From contig NC_047063.1 of assembly GCF_902459465.1 (NCBI RefSeq), forward strand, positions 25,589,055 through 25,653,054: DNA of 64,000 bases, in the 5' to 3' direction. The position numbers and the translations under genes were made by a program. Below the pieces are notes generated by a model that saw only the letters and a program-made list of their open reading frames with translations, did not search any database and was not told the DNA's origin. This DNA comes from Asterias rubens (Eukaryota > Echinodermata > Asteroidea > Forcipulatida > Asteriidae). This document shows, one piece after another, positions 35,901 through 39,691 of this stretch; position 1 is the first letter of the stretch, and the number at the start of each line of letters is the position of its first letter.

Positions 35901-37354
35901 GTGTTGGGTCAACCCAGGGGTTGAGTTTAATAAAGTTATGTTGTACAGATGTCCCATCATACAATCATTGCAGTGAGTTGAGTGTTGGTCAACCCAGGGG
36001 TTGAGTTTCATAAAGTTATGTTGTACAGATGTCCCATCATACAATCATTGCAGTGAATTGAGAAGTTTGAGTGTTGGGTCAACCCAGGGGTGAGTTTAAT
36101 AAAGCTCAGTTGTACAGATGTCCCATCATACAATCATTGCAGTGATTTGAGTAGTTTGAGTGTTGGGTCAACCCAGGGGCGAGTTTAATTAATTTTTGTT
36201 GTACAGATGTCCCATCATACAATCATTGCAGTGAGTTGAATAGTTTGAGTGTTGGGTCAACCCAGAGGTGAGTTTAATAAAGCTCAGTTGTACAGATGTC
36301 CCATCATACAATCATTGCAGTGATTTGAGTAGTTTGAGTGTTGGGTCAACCCAGGGGCGAGTTTAATTAATTTTTGTTGTACAGATGTCCCATCATACAA
36401 TCATTGCAGTGAATTGAGTAGTCCGAGTGTTGGGTCAACCCAGGGGCGAGTTTAATAATAAAGTCTTCACTTATTTATTGTTTAAACATATTCTTATTAA
36501 CCCATATCCGCCTAAGTGTTTATTCATACATCGGGAAACATTTAACACAAAAATAAGGTCATCATTGACAGAAACACTTTGTATACCCTTGGAAACAGGA
36601 CAAAATTCTCTTTATTATGTCAAGTTTGTCCCTTTTGACAGCTGCCATAATGACTAACACTAACAGGAAAAACAAGAAATTTGATACTTAAAAAAACTAA
36701 AAATTGTTTCTTGGACAATAACAAATACTGAACATAAGTATCATGACTGGAAAGAGTGTTTTCTCAGCTTCAAAATGATATCATAACTTGTTGACATGTA
36801 CCATTCTATAAATGTACAAGTCAATAATGTAATGTTTTCCTTAGGCAATTTTCTCTGTCTAAACAGCAAAAATTCACATATTAACAGTTCAATCCTGTGT
36901 GCTGTGGACGCACTGCATTTTTTACCTCTTCCTCTGAAAAATTAGACTGCCAAATAAGTGAACTTCCAGGCAAAACATTGATCAAAATCGACATGAAACT
37001 CAGCGAAACATACTGTAGTGCTTATTGAAGAAAAGGATTGTGGGATACATTTCTGGTCTAAAACAATGAAGAACGAAACAGGCAAAAAATCTCCTGCGGG
37101 AAATCCGGTAGGTCAGCGTTTGTAGCCTTTTTTTGTTGGTACGGATTATCATGTAGCTTGGTGGATATGGGTTAAAATATTTCCCTTTAAAGCCATTAGT
37201 ATAGGAGCCTCATTCCATGACAGCAGCTTTTTTTAATTTCTTTTTTCCCTCAGCACCCGATGAAAACTGTGACTCGGCAATTCAAAGAATTGCAACAGAG
37301 GTGTGTAATAACCATGGTTACCTGGCTGTTCATCCACTGATGAAGGAATTTTAG
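2780..37354 (+). CDS. ACAD9: ACAD9, acyl-CoA dehydrogenase family member 9 (15 coding exons)
   Basis: Mitochondrial flavoprotein; in animals ACAD9 assembles respiratory complex I (with ECSIT and NDUFAF1) and has long-chain acyl-CoA dehydrogenase activity. Joined exons: 2780-2989, 5319-5412, 6772-6873, 15205-15311, 15687-15787, 17526-17604, 21776-21847, 25879-25981, 26569-26718, 29020-29210, 31216-31424, 31689-31821, 35278-35355, 35638-35839, 37254-37354. All junctions are GT/AG and in phase, giving 1932 nt or 643 aa (human about 621). The N terminus is Arg-rich, as in a mitochondrial presequence. Visible motifs: dehydrogenase signature 1, ALTEPSSGSDAAS (199-211); WISNGG (233-238); [20 protein letters not shown] in exon 9; signature 2, QILGGLGY (419-426); and [10 protein letters not shown] with the catalytic Glu at 446. 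The [17 protein letters not shown] stretch and long C-terminal domain favour ACAD9 over VLCAD. The start is the first in-frame ATG after an in-frame TAA at 2630. Introns total about 32.6 kb. Confidence 0.95.
3000..3392. other. ACAD9 intron 1, AT-rich start
   Basis: AT-rich intron sequence. I see no gene or recognisable repeat before the R1 copy at 3393. Confidence 0.5.
3393..3899 (+). repeat. R1-family repeat copy interrupted by a palindrome
   Basis: Starts 'taaggcagtggacact' and ends 'gtgtctttaaaa', with R1 body phrases between. An internal segment at about 3411-3537 is a separate foldback ('ctttcacggcc' against 'ggccgtgaaag') and appears to be a later insertion. Confidence 0.8.
3411..3537. 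repeat. Nested hairpin element inside R1
   Basis: Arms pair over about 55 bp: 'tctttcacggccgtttaa' near 3411 against 'ttaatggccgtgaaaga' ending near 3537, and 'cagggttgaattgcc' against 'ggcaattcaaccctg'. The loop holds CG-rich 'gccttcggctcggctcg'. Confidence 0.75.
4104..4174. repeat. Short palindrome (GTTGCGATAACG family)
   Basis: 'gttgcgataacgtaatcct' near 4117 is answered by 'gagggttacgttattgcaac' near 4141-4160. The same word pair ends elements at 5055-5124 and 42482-43889, so this is a mini copy of that foldback family. Confidence 0.7.
4441..4462 (+). repeat. Short interstitial telomere-like tract
   Basis: About three and a half (CCCTAA) units with one extra C. It is short and may be chance; a shorter one lies near 63557-63570. 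Confidence 0.4.
4670..5038 (-). repeat. R1-family repeat copy, inverted
   Basis: Begins 'ttaaagacactggacact' and ends 'cagtgtccactgcctg'. The body is the reverse complement of the copies at 1-187 and 3393-3899. TTAA lies at the left edge. Confidence 0.8.
5046..5125. repeat. Small foldback abutting R1
   Basis: 'gatgattgtaaccctccat' at about 5060 pairs with 'atggagggttacgatcat' at about 5096-5115. It is a member of the GTTGCGAT...AACCCTCC palindrome family. Confidence 0.7.
5319..5412 (+). CDS. ACAD9: ACAD9 coding exon 2
   Basis: Residues 71-101 plus one base. Reads [19 protein letters not shown] and continues to PIERFFKED. Acceptor AAATGCAG, donor GTAAGT, phase 1 at its end. It matches the region linking the ACAD9 presequence to the N-terminal helical domain. 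Confidence 0.9.
5650..6430 (+). repeat. Tandem array, about 190-bp unit, 4 copies
   Basis: The phrase 'catacactgatgtg' recurs at 5691, about 5880, 6071 and 6262. Units share 'aactgcctctagct' and 'ggtctatatgtaagac'. Parts of the unit match the SINE-like palindrome at 32789-33147, so the array seems to have grown inside a SINE-related element; a SINE-tail-like piece ('tactgagtatacagtg') follows at about 6455-6500. Confidence 0.85.
6772..6873 (+). CDS. ACAD9: ACAD9 coding exon 3
   Basis: Completes Val102 and reads [19 protein letters not shown] then [15 protein letters not shown]. This is the typical N-terminal dehydrogenase helix region (IPDETL, LGLFG, QVPxEYGG). Donor ATG|GTAGGA, phase 1. Confidence 0.92.
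7081..7297. mobile_element. Small inverted-repeat element with a G27 run
   Basis: The left end 'ctacaatcccggcca' is answered by 'tggccgggattgt' at about 7285-7297. The interior has a run of 27 G at 7182-7208. The right-end sequence (39 nt) recurs exactly at 9062-9100, so a second, deleted or larger copy probably ends there. Confidence 0.6.
7298..9061. other. ACAD9 intron 3, no gene seen
   Basis: Low-complexity G-rich stretch at about 7430-7470, C-runs near 8717-8727 and 8929-8955, otherwise unassigned AT-rich sequence. Open frames here are short and show no recognisable domain. Confidence 0.5.
9062..9102. repeat. Second copy of the element end seen at 7259-7297
   Basis: The 39 nt from 'atcaggaaagggtgg' to 'gccgggattgt' are identical to 7259-7297, then continue 'ag', completing an inverted match to 'ctacaatcccggcc' at 7081. 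Confidence 0.75.
10288..10757 (+). repeat. 52-bp tandem array, 9 copies
   Basis: Units alternate between 'aggatcatcatcatagg' and 'aggatcctcatcatagg', each followed by 'accaatacctttcatgacgg' and 'agcttgccattgctt'. One unit near 10530-10555 has a small deletion. Confidence 0.95.
10857..11113 (+). repeat. 41-bp tandem array, about 6 copies
   Basis: Unit 'gtgtacaaatgattacgcac' then 'attggcatggcattgtactt'. A stray unit recurs at 11240-11268 between two copies of a 'catagctgtttcgtcaata' segment (11166 and 11322). Confidence 0.93.
12513..14055 (+). repeat. 171-bp tandem array, 9 copies
   Basis: Units begin 'gggtctagctgtaagag' at 12513, 12684, 12855 and so on. Each holds 'ggtttgagtcccaggaagc', like a tRNA B box (GGTTCGANTCC), and 'tattaagctaggcattaag'. 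Variants (cacc/gtag, one 5-bp insertion near 13785) mark individual units. It probably descends from a tRNA-derived SINE head. Confidence 0.93.
14056..15204. other. ACAD9 intron 3, distal part
   Basis: No gene seen. At 14629-14663, 'cctctgagaaagact' plus 'gtcgaaacgtcagg' resembles the degenerate hammerhead-like end found on some Penelope-type retroelements. A short ORF at 14423-14668 has no domain I recognise. Confidence 0.4.
15205..15311 (+). CDS. ACAD9: ACAD9 coding exon 4
   Basis: Residues to 171: [20 protein letters not shown] followed by [16 protein letters not shown], the conserved N-terminal domain segment (VTLAAHQ-IGLKGI in human). Acceptor ATTACAG, donor AAG|GTAGAA, phase 0. Confidence 0.95.
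15687..15787 (+). CDS. ACAD9: ACAD9 coding exon 5
   Basis: Residues 172-204 plus two bases: [20 protein letters not shown], then [13 protein letters not shown]. It carries the first half of signature 1, which contacts FAD and substrate. Donor CAG|GTTAGT, phase 2. Confidence 0.95.
15800..16590. other. ACAD9 intron 5 with tRNA-like SINE fragments
   Basis: Two tRNA-derived SINE heads: about 16145-16230 ('gctagatagcacagtaggta' with B-box-like 'ggttcaagtccc') and about 16484-16562 ('gatagtctagtttgtagg', 'ggttcaagccta'). About 240 bp between them (16112-16160 and 16370-16440) repeat 'gtgagactgccaac' in inverted form. Confidence 0.6.
16592..17180. mobile_element. Foldback element (about 0.6 kb) with long inverted arms
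   Basis: Arms of about 200 bp: left 'cacagcttcataactca' and 'catggcagcatatgtttttc', right 'ttatgaagctgtg' and 'tgtatgccgccatgg'. 'cgtcattttcatgaaataat' on the left (16745) matches 'attatttcatgaaaatgacg' on the right (17010). Edges are approximate. No transposase is encoded. Confidence 0.8.
17526..17604 (+). CDS. ACAD9: ACAD9 coding exon 6
   Basis: Completes Ser205 and reads [20 protein letters not shown] then LINGSK. It holds the second half of signature 1 (SGSDAAS). Acceptor ACATACAG, donor AAG|GTGGGT, phase 0. Confidence 0.95.
18003..19600 (+). pseudogene. PIF/Harbinger transposase, inactivated
   Basis: 18003-18197 encodes an N-terminal part ([15 protein letters not shown]...) followed by GT, so an intron may run to about 18714. 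The downstream part has [11 protein letters not shown] and, after a frameshift near 18825, [15 protein letters not shown], then CIGFID at the first catalytic Asp. A TGA at 19049-19051 interrupts the following motif. 19052-19600 continues with [17 protein letters not shown] (second Asp) and [12 protein letters not shown] (Glu), ending in a stop. The DDE_Tnp_4 fold is inferred from these motifs. One frameshift and one stop mean no intact protein, unless edited or misassembled. Confidence 0.85.
20110..20555 (-). pseudogene. Harbinger-associated Myb/SANT-like protein remnant
   Basis: Two overlapping minus-strand frames. 20555-20313 reads [19 protein letters not shown], then [12 protein letters not shown] and [12 protein letters not shown], the trihelix/Myb-like pattern of Harbinger accessory proteins. 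20445-20110 is a possible continuation in another frame. In PIF/Harbinger elements this protein helps the transposase enter the nucleus and bind the ends. It looks broken. Confidence 0.6.
21520..21620 (+). repeat. tRNA-derived SINE head
   Basis: 'gggccagatagctcagttgg' with 'tagagtgctg' is a tRNA A-box region (tRNA-Lys-like). The B box is decayed ('ggttgcaaattccaagttc'). It abuts the right end of the Harbinger element. Confidence 0.65.
21776..21847 (+). CDS. ACAD9: ACAD9 coding exon 7
   Basis: Residues 232-255: [20 protein letters not shown] then TNDK. WISNGG is a hallmark of the dehydrogenase middle beta domain, contacting FAD. Acceptor TTTTCAG, donor AAG|GTATGT, phase 0. Confidence 0.95.
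22128..23578 (+). repeat. 53-bp tandem array, about 27 copies, with higher-order repeats
   Basis: Unit 'taagcatgattagtagacag' then 'caacaaacaagtaacaatag' then 'gatatgttggttt'. Variant units (acacgacag, atcagtag, gacatc, acaaagc, acatgtaac) recur in nearly the same order at a spacing of about 523 bp (for example 'gtacacgacag' at 22461 and 22984), showing that blocks of about ten units were duplicated. Confidence 0.95.
23600..24605 (+). repeat. 99-bp tandem array, about 10 copies
   Basis: Unit includes 'gggagacatcaggacaag', 'atatggccacacttgaatg' and 'tcaccctaaacccaattg'. Spacing is 99 bp (23714, 23813 and onward). Copies are very similar, so expansion or homogenisation is recent. Confidence 0.95.
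24755..25135. mobile_element. TTAA-flanked foldback MITE
   Basis: Left 'ttttaaaggaacacgttgcc' and right 'ggcaatgtgttcctttaaaa' are inverted. The arms pair over about 170 bp ('cgtttgtaaccgttttttat' against 'ataaaaaacggttacaaacg'). TTAA at both edges suggests a piggyBac-type target site. No ORF with a domain is present. Confidence 0.88.
25136..25878. other. ACAD9 intron 7, distal part, no gene seen
   Basis: Unassigned intron sequence. 'acatatagatccttgtcatttga' near 25470 and 'tcaaatgacaaggatctgtatgt' near 25806 form an inverted pair about 340 bp apart, so another foldback element probably spans about 25460-25835. Confidence 0.5.
25879..25981 (+). CDS. ACAD9: ACAD9 coding exon 8
   Basis: Residues 256-289 plus one base: [20 protein letters not shown] then [22 protein letters not shown] and KLGIRGSN are conserved family motifs. 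Acceptor TTTCCAG, donor ATA|GTAAGT, phase 1. Confidence 0.95.
26569..26718 (+). CDS. ACAD9: ACAD9 coding exon 9
   Basis: Residues 290-339 plus one base: [20 protein letters not shown], then [19 protein letters not shown] and [11 protein letters not shown]. Acceptor CTAATAAG, which has a weak polypyrimidine tract, donor TAG|GTAAGG, phase 1. The last 19 nt of this exon and its donor form part of the repeat unit of the array that follows. Confidence 0.93.
26700..28640 (+). repeat. 46-bp tandem array seeded by ACAD9 exon 9 end and its splice donor, about 42 copies
   Basis: The unit is 'atgatcaaggttgcagtag' (the last 19 nt of exon 9) followed by 'gttagtatgtggagggtgtg' and 'gagtggg'. The first unit is the real exon end plus donor. 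GTAAGG donor copies are kept at 26719, 26765, 26854 and 26900; most later units read GTTAGT, GTTATT or GTTGGT. The final unit at about 28625 reads GTACGT. Local variants include the shorter 'gtcatgttgatcaagg' units and G-runs near 28409 and 28590. Confidence 0.95.
29020..29210 (+). CDS. ACAD9: ACAD9 coding exon 10
   Basis: Residues 340-403: [20 protein letters not shown] then [28 protein letters not shown] and [14 protein letters not shown] and the [12 protein letters not shown] helix are typical of ACAD9/VLCAD. Acceptor TTTTTAG, donor AAG|GTATGT, phase 0. Confidence 0.95.
29274..30512. mobile_element. Probable foldback element (about 1.2 kb) in ACAD9 intron 10
   Basis: Left 'agcccttttcacacgagag' and right 'ctcgtgtgaaacgggcttt' are imperfect inverted repeats. 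Further 'ttcacacgat' words occur near both ends (29370, 30418). Small ORFs inside show no domain. Edges are approximate. Confidence 0.6.
30713..30866. mobile_element. Short foldback MITE
   Basis: 'gatttcacaaagagttagga' at the left matches 'taactctttgtgaaatc' at the right. 'taggactagtccta' is itself palindromic. A related terminus occurs at 57614-57640 and 58060-58092. Confidence 0.8.
31216..31424 (+). CDS. ACAD9: ACAD9 coding exon 11 (catalytic Glu)
   Basis: Residues 404-472 plus two bases. It contains signature 2 ([11 protein letters not shown]...YERYLRD) and [20 protein letters not shown]. The Glu of FEGT (residue 446) corresponds to the catalytic base of this family. Acceptor ATTACAG, donor CAA|GTGAGT, phase 2. 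Confidence 0.96.
31366..31610 (+). repeat. 90-bp tandem duplication spanning exon 11 end and donor, 3 copies
   Basis: 'tgttgcacttactggtatg' at 31371 recurs at 31461 and, diverged, at 31551. The second copy carries the full exon end and an intact GTGAGT donor at 31425+90=31515. The third is truncated before the donor. Reading past the true donor meets TGA at once (AAG TGA). Confidence 0.92.
31689..31821 (+). CDS. ACAD9: ACAD9 coding exon 12
   Basis: Completes Lys473 and reads [20 protein letters not shown], then [16 protein letters not shown]. It is the start of the C-terminal domain that distinguishes ACAD9/VLCAD from the short-chain enzymes. Acceptor CTCCAG, donor AAT|GTGAGT, phase 0. Confidence 0.92.
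31837..34723. mobile_element. Probable solo LTR (about 2.9 kb) with 5-bp target duplication
   Basis: The element starts TGTCAC and ends GTGACA, and is flanked by GTATA on both sides (31832-31836 and 34724-34728). TG...CA ends with a 5-bp duplication are typical of LTR retroelements. I see no gag or pol and no second internal LTR edge, so a solo LTR or non-autonomous element is likely. A TATA-like 'cccctataaatt' lies near 34545. A SINE palindrome is nested at 32789-33147. The superfamily is unknown. Confidence 0.55.
32789..33147. mobile_element. Inverted pair of tRNA-derived SINE copies (long palindrome)
   Basis: Two arms of about 165 bp: 'tttttacccatacaccgatg' at 32797 answers 'catcggtgtatgggtaaaaa' at 33115. 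Each arm holds a tRNA-like B box; 'gtgggttcgaatcccacccg' on + at about 33030 has its complement at about 32880. The middle ('gcccggcagctagaggcag') is unpaired. Transcripts would fold into a long hairpin. Confidence 0.85.
35278..35355 (+). CDS. ACAD9: ACAD9 coding exon 13
   Basis: Residues 518-543: [20 protein letters not shown] then LAKYKK, a C-terminal domain helix. Acceptor TTGACAG, donor AAG|GTGAGC, phase 0. Confidence 0.9.
35638..35839 (+). CDS. ACAD9: ACAD9 coding exon 14
   Basis: Residues 544-610 plus one base: [20 protein letters not shown], then [19 protein letters not shown] and [13 protein letters not shown]. It matches the human EEQLVLKR...[10 protein letters not shown] block closely. 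Acceptor TTATTAG, donor GGG|GTGAGT, phase 1. Confidence 0.96.
35836..36462 (+). repeat. 80-89 bp tandem array starting at the exon 14 splice donor, 7 copies
   Basis: The first unit begins with the real donor (GGGGTGAGTTTTATA). Later units start GGGGTTGAGTTT, GGGGTGAGTTT (about 36088), GAGGTGAGTTT (about 36266) or GGGGCGAGTTT. All share 'tgtacagatgtcccatcata' and 'caatcattgcagtga'. Units after 36050 gain 9 bp and alternate between two types (aaagctcag, aatttttg), so dimers were copied. Confidence 0.95.
36463..37253. other. ACAD9 intron 14, distal part, no gene seen
   Basis: AT-rich unique-looking intron sequence ending in a good polypyrimidine tract before exon 15. Confidence 0.5.
37254..37354 (+). 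CDS. ACAD9: ACAD9 terminal coding exon 15
   Basis: Completes Ala611 and reads [20 protein letters not shown] then [12 protein letters not shown] before TAG at 37352-37354. Human ACAD9 ends similarly with a Y-C-A-H-P-L segment. Acceptor CCCTCAG. Confidence 0.9.
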
Positions 37355-37906
37355 GTCTAATCAATTCGTCGTCAAGTTGTCACCAATTTATCATCACAAG
37401 TTGAACGTTCAGTCTCTAGGTTCTCGTATCATTAATTAGTCCCAAATTGAGTTACCTACAAACATTTTGCTCAACACACTATTATATTTGTTTATGATCA
37501 ACTGGTACAGTATACAAAATCTATGGAAACTTTAATAGGTCTGACCACCGAAGGTTTCACTGATTATAAATCCAGAATTTGTGGCATTTGTAAGTTTTTA
37601 ATTACTTTTGGTTTTGCTAATTGGAATTTGAACCAAAGGTTCAAGTCAAGTGCTGTAACGTGTATTTATTGTGTTCTCATGAATGAGTGTATTTTTAAGC
37701 AGTATCAATGCAAACCTGTTTGAATTTTCCTTTTTTTAACTTTGCAACATCACTTAACACTACATGTAATTTGTGTTTGTTTCTCATGTTCAAGTTGTAT
37801 TCAATTCAACTGCATCCATGAACAATCTTCAGCTCTCTTCAATTAGGATGAATCACAAGGAAACTTGTTAGATTGGGTGTGAACAACTCTTGGTAGTGAA
37901 ATTGAA
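37355..37906. other. ACAD9 3' UTR and downstream flank
   Basis: No clear AATAAA within the first 550 bp, so the polyadenylation site is not placed. No other gene is seen. Confidence 0.4.
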
Positions 37907-38757
37907 TACCGGACACTTCGGCCCTCTCAAACTCGGCACCTGGATGAAAACGCTCTATCTGCCAGGGTTGCAAACTCGGCACCTAGTTGGAAATTAAAAT
38001 AAATCCCGATCCTCGTCGTGTGTCGACGGGTTCGACGACGCATCGACTATACATACACACCTAATAATTATTACTCATTTTTCACTGTCATAGTGAGGTC
38101 GCCCTTTTCAAAGATCTGTATCAAATAATTAATATTTATTTTGTGTAAACTGACATAGTGAGGGCGCCTTTTCAAGATAATTTTTAGGCGAGAATACGTA
38201 ATTTTGATGTCTAAGTATTTTTTGGGAACATTTACACGAAACTTTGATCAAAAAACAATAAATTCAAAATAAAGAGTTCTGAACTGTCGCTGCCGCCGCC
38301 GTGGTGGGGCAAAAGTCCCCCACGGCCGACACTGTAGGCAAATCAGGCTCCCAAATCACACTCTTGAAAGCCAAAAAGTCGATCATTGTCAACCAACGCT
38401 AACATTTTCAAAACCCAATACACGTACATCAACAAATAGCGATGCACTTTCACCAACATGAAAACAAAAACAAAACAAAAACTTAACGTGCGGATTTAAA
38501 GTTTTCAGAAAAAAAAATCACCGATGACAATTTTTTCAAAAGTTCGGAAGCGGTTATGGTCATACAAGCTAGCATAACTACTAATTATTTTAACTGAATT
38601 CAAACCAGTTTTTATGGTGTTTTACTACTACTCTTCGCGTGGTATGTGCTGTTGGTGCCGAGTTTGGTTTATTTCTCCATGGTTTATTGGACCAAAATAG
38701 GCCACTGCTGACATTCTTGGTGCCGAGTGGGTGCCGAGTGTGCGGAAGTGTCCGGTA
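37907..38757. mobile_element. Inverted-repeat element with CTCGGCACC boxes
   Basis: Ends 'taccggacacttcgg' and 'ggaagtgtccggta' are inverted. Near each end 'aaactcggcacc' or its complement 'ggtgccgagt' is repeated, as for subterminal transposase-binding boxes. It is 851 bp and non-coding. A relative with many more boxes lies at 45137-45290. Confidence 0.82.
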
Positions 38758-38991
38758 CCCGTAAAATTAACATTGCAATAGCTGATTTATAGCTTAGGGG
38801 ATTCCTAAGAACTTTGCATGGCGAGGTATTATTTATATTTGGTTTGTGGCAACGTCATGTGTATCTACTTGCTAGGTAGAGTTTGTTTTTTAGAGAACTG
38901 CCTTGCTACAATATTCTACTACTGCCGAGTACATTTATCAGGTTTTAATTGCAAGCATAAAAACTTAGTTGTTCAAATCCATATAGAGATG

Positions 38992-39292
38992 TTTAAAACA
39001 TTGTTAGAACCGGCTCCCTCTGATGTAACACAGTTTTTTTTAGAAAGAAGTAATTTCTCACTAAAATATTTGAATTGATTTAGGACCTCGGCTGATAACT
39101 TGAAATCAAGCATCTGAAAGCACACAACTTGTGCGACAAAGGTGTTTTTTCTTCTGTTATTCTCTCGCAACTTCAACGACCAATTGAGTTCAAATTTTCA
39201 CAGGTTTGTTATTTTATGCATATGTTGAGATACACCAAGCGGGTCTTTTGGAGACTGGTCTTTGACATCTACCAAAGGTGTCCAACCTTTAA
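38992..39292 (+). repeat. R1-family repeat copy (3' portion)
   Basis: Shares 'ggctccctctgatgtaac' type sequence, 'catctgaaagcacacaactt' and 'caggtttgttattttatgca' with the R1 copies near the window start. Confidence 0.8.
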
Positions 39293-39406
39293 CTTGGTTC
39301 AGTTATGGTTTCATTTTCAAGAAAAAAAAGAGAAGAAAAGTCTGGAAAAATAAACAACAAATAATGACAATAAGGGTATTTGTTCTTGTTGATACAAGTC
39401 ATGCCA

Positions 39407-39512
39407 TTTATTCACTGATTCCATAATGAAATGTGCGACATCTACAACACTTCCAAGCCGAGATAAATTATCTACTGCCAGTGGTGAAGAATATCACATA
39501 TTAAGATTTATT
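39407..39512 (-). terminator. Candidate polyadenylation signals of RPL18A
   Basis: AATAAA on the minus strand at 39512-39507 (87 nt after the stop) and 39412-39407. The nearer one fits the short 3' UTR usual for ribosomal protein genes. Confidence 0.55.
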
Positions 39513-39598
39513 TTGTTAACAACTCCTTTTAATCCCAACCGATACATTGTAAGAAGGTGATGAGTTTATGAGTAGCACTCCATTGTGGTTGAGAATGC

Positions 39599-39691
39599 TT
39601 AGTTGAAGCAGGTGTTGGGCCTTCTTGTGGTAAAGATGGGCCTGTATGTACGCTGTGTACGATGAGGCAGTGGGAACTTGATCTTGGAGTT
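39599..39691 (-). CDS. RPL18A: RPL18A coding exon 5 (C terminus)
   Basis: [20 protein letters not shown] then [10 protein letters not shown] and TAA. Acceptor TTTACAG, phase 0. Confidence 0.96.
   Translation of the reverse strand, partial: NSKIKFPLPHRTQRTYRPIFTTRRPNTCFN

Noticed and set aside
2780..37354. VLCAD (ACADVL) instead of ACAD9
   Set aside because: Sequence around [34 protein letters not shown] and the EQLVLKR...AVLSRASRS block fits ACAD9 as I know it better than VLCAD.
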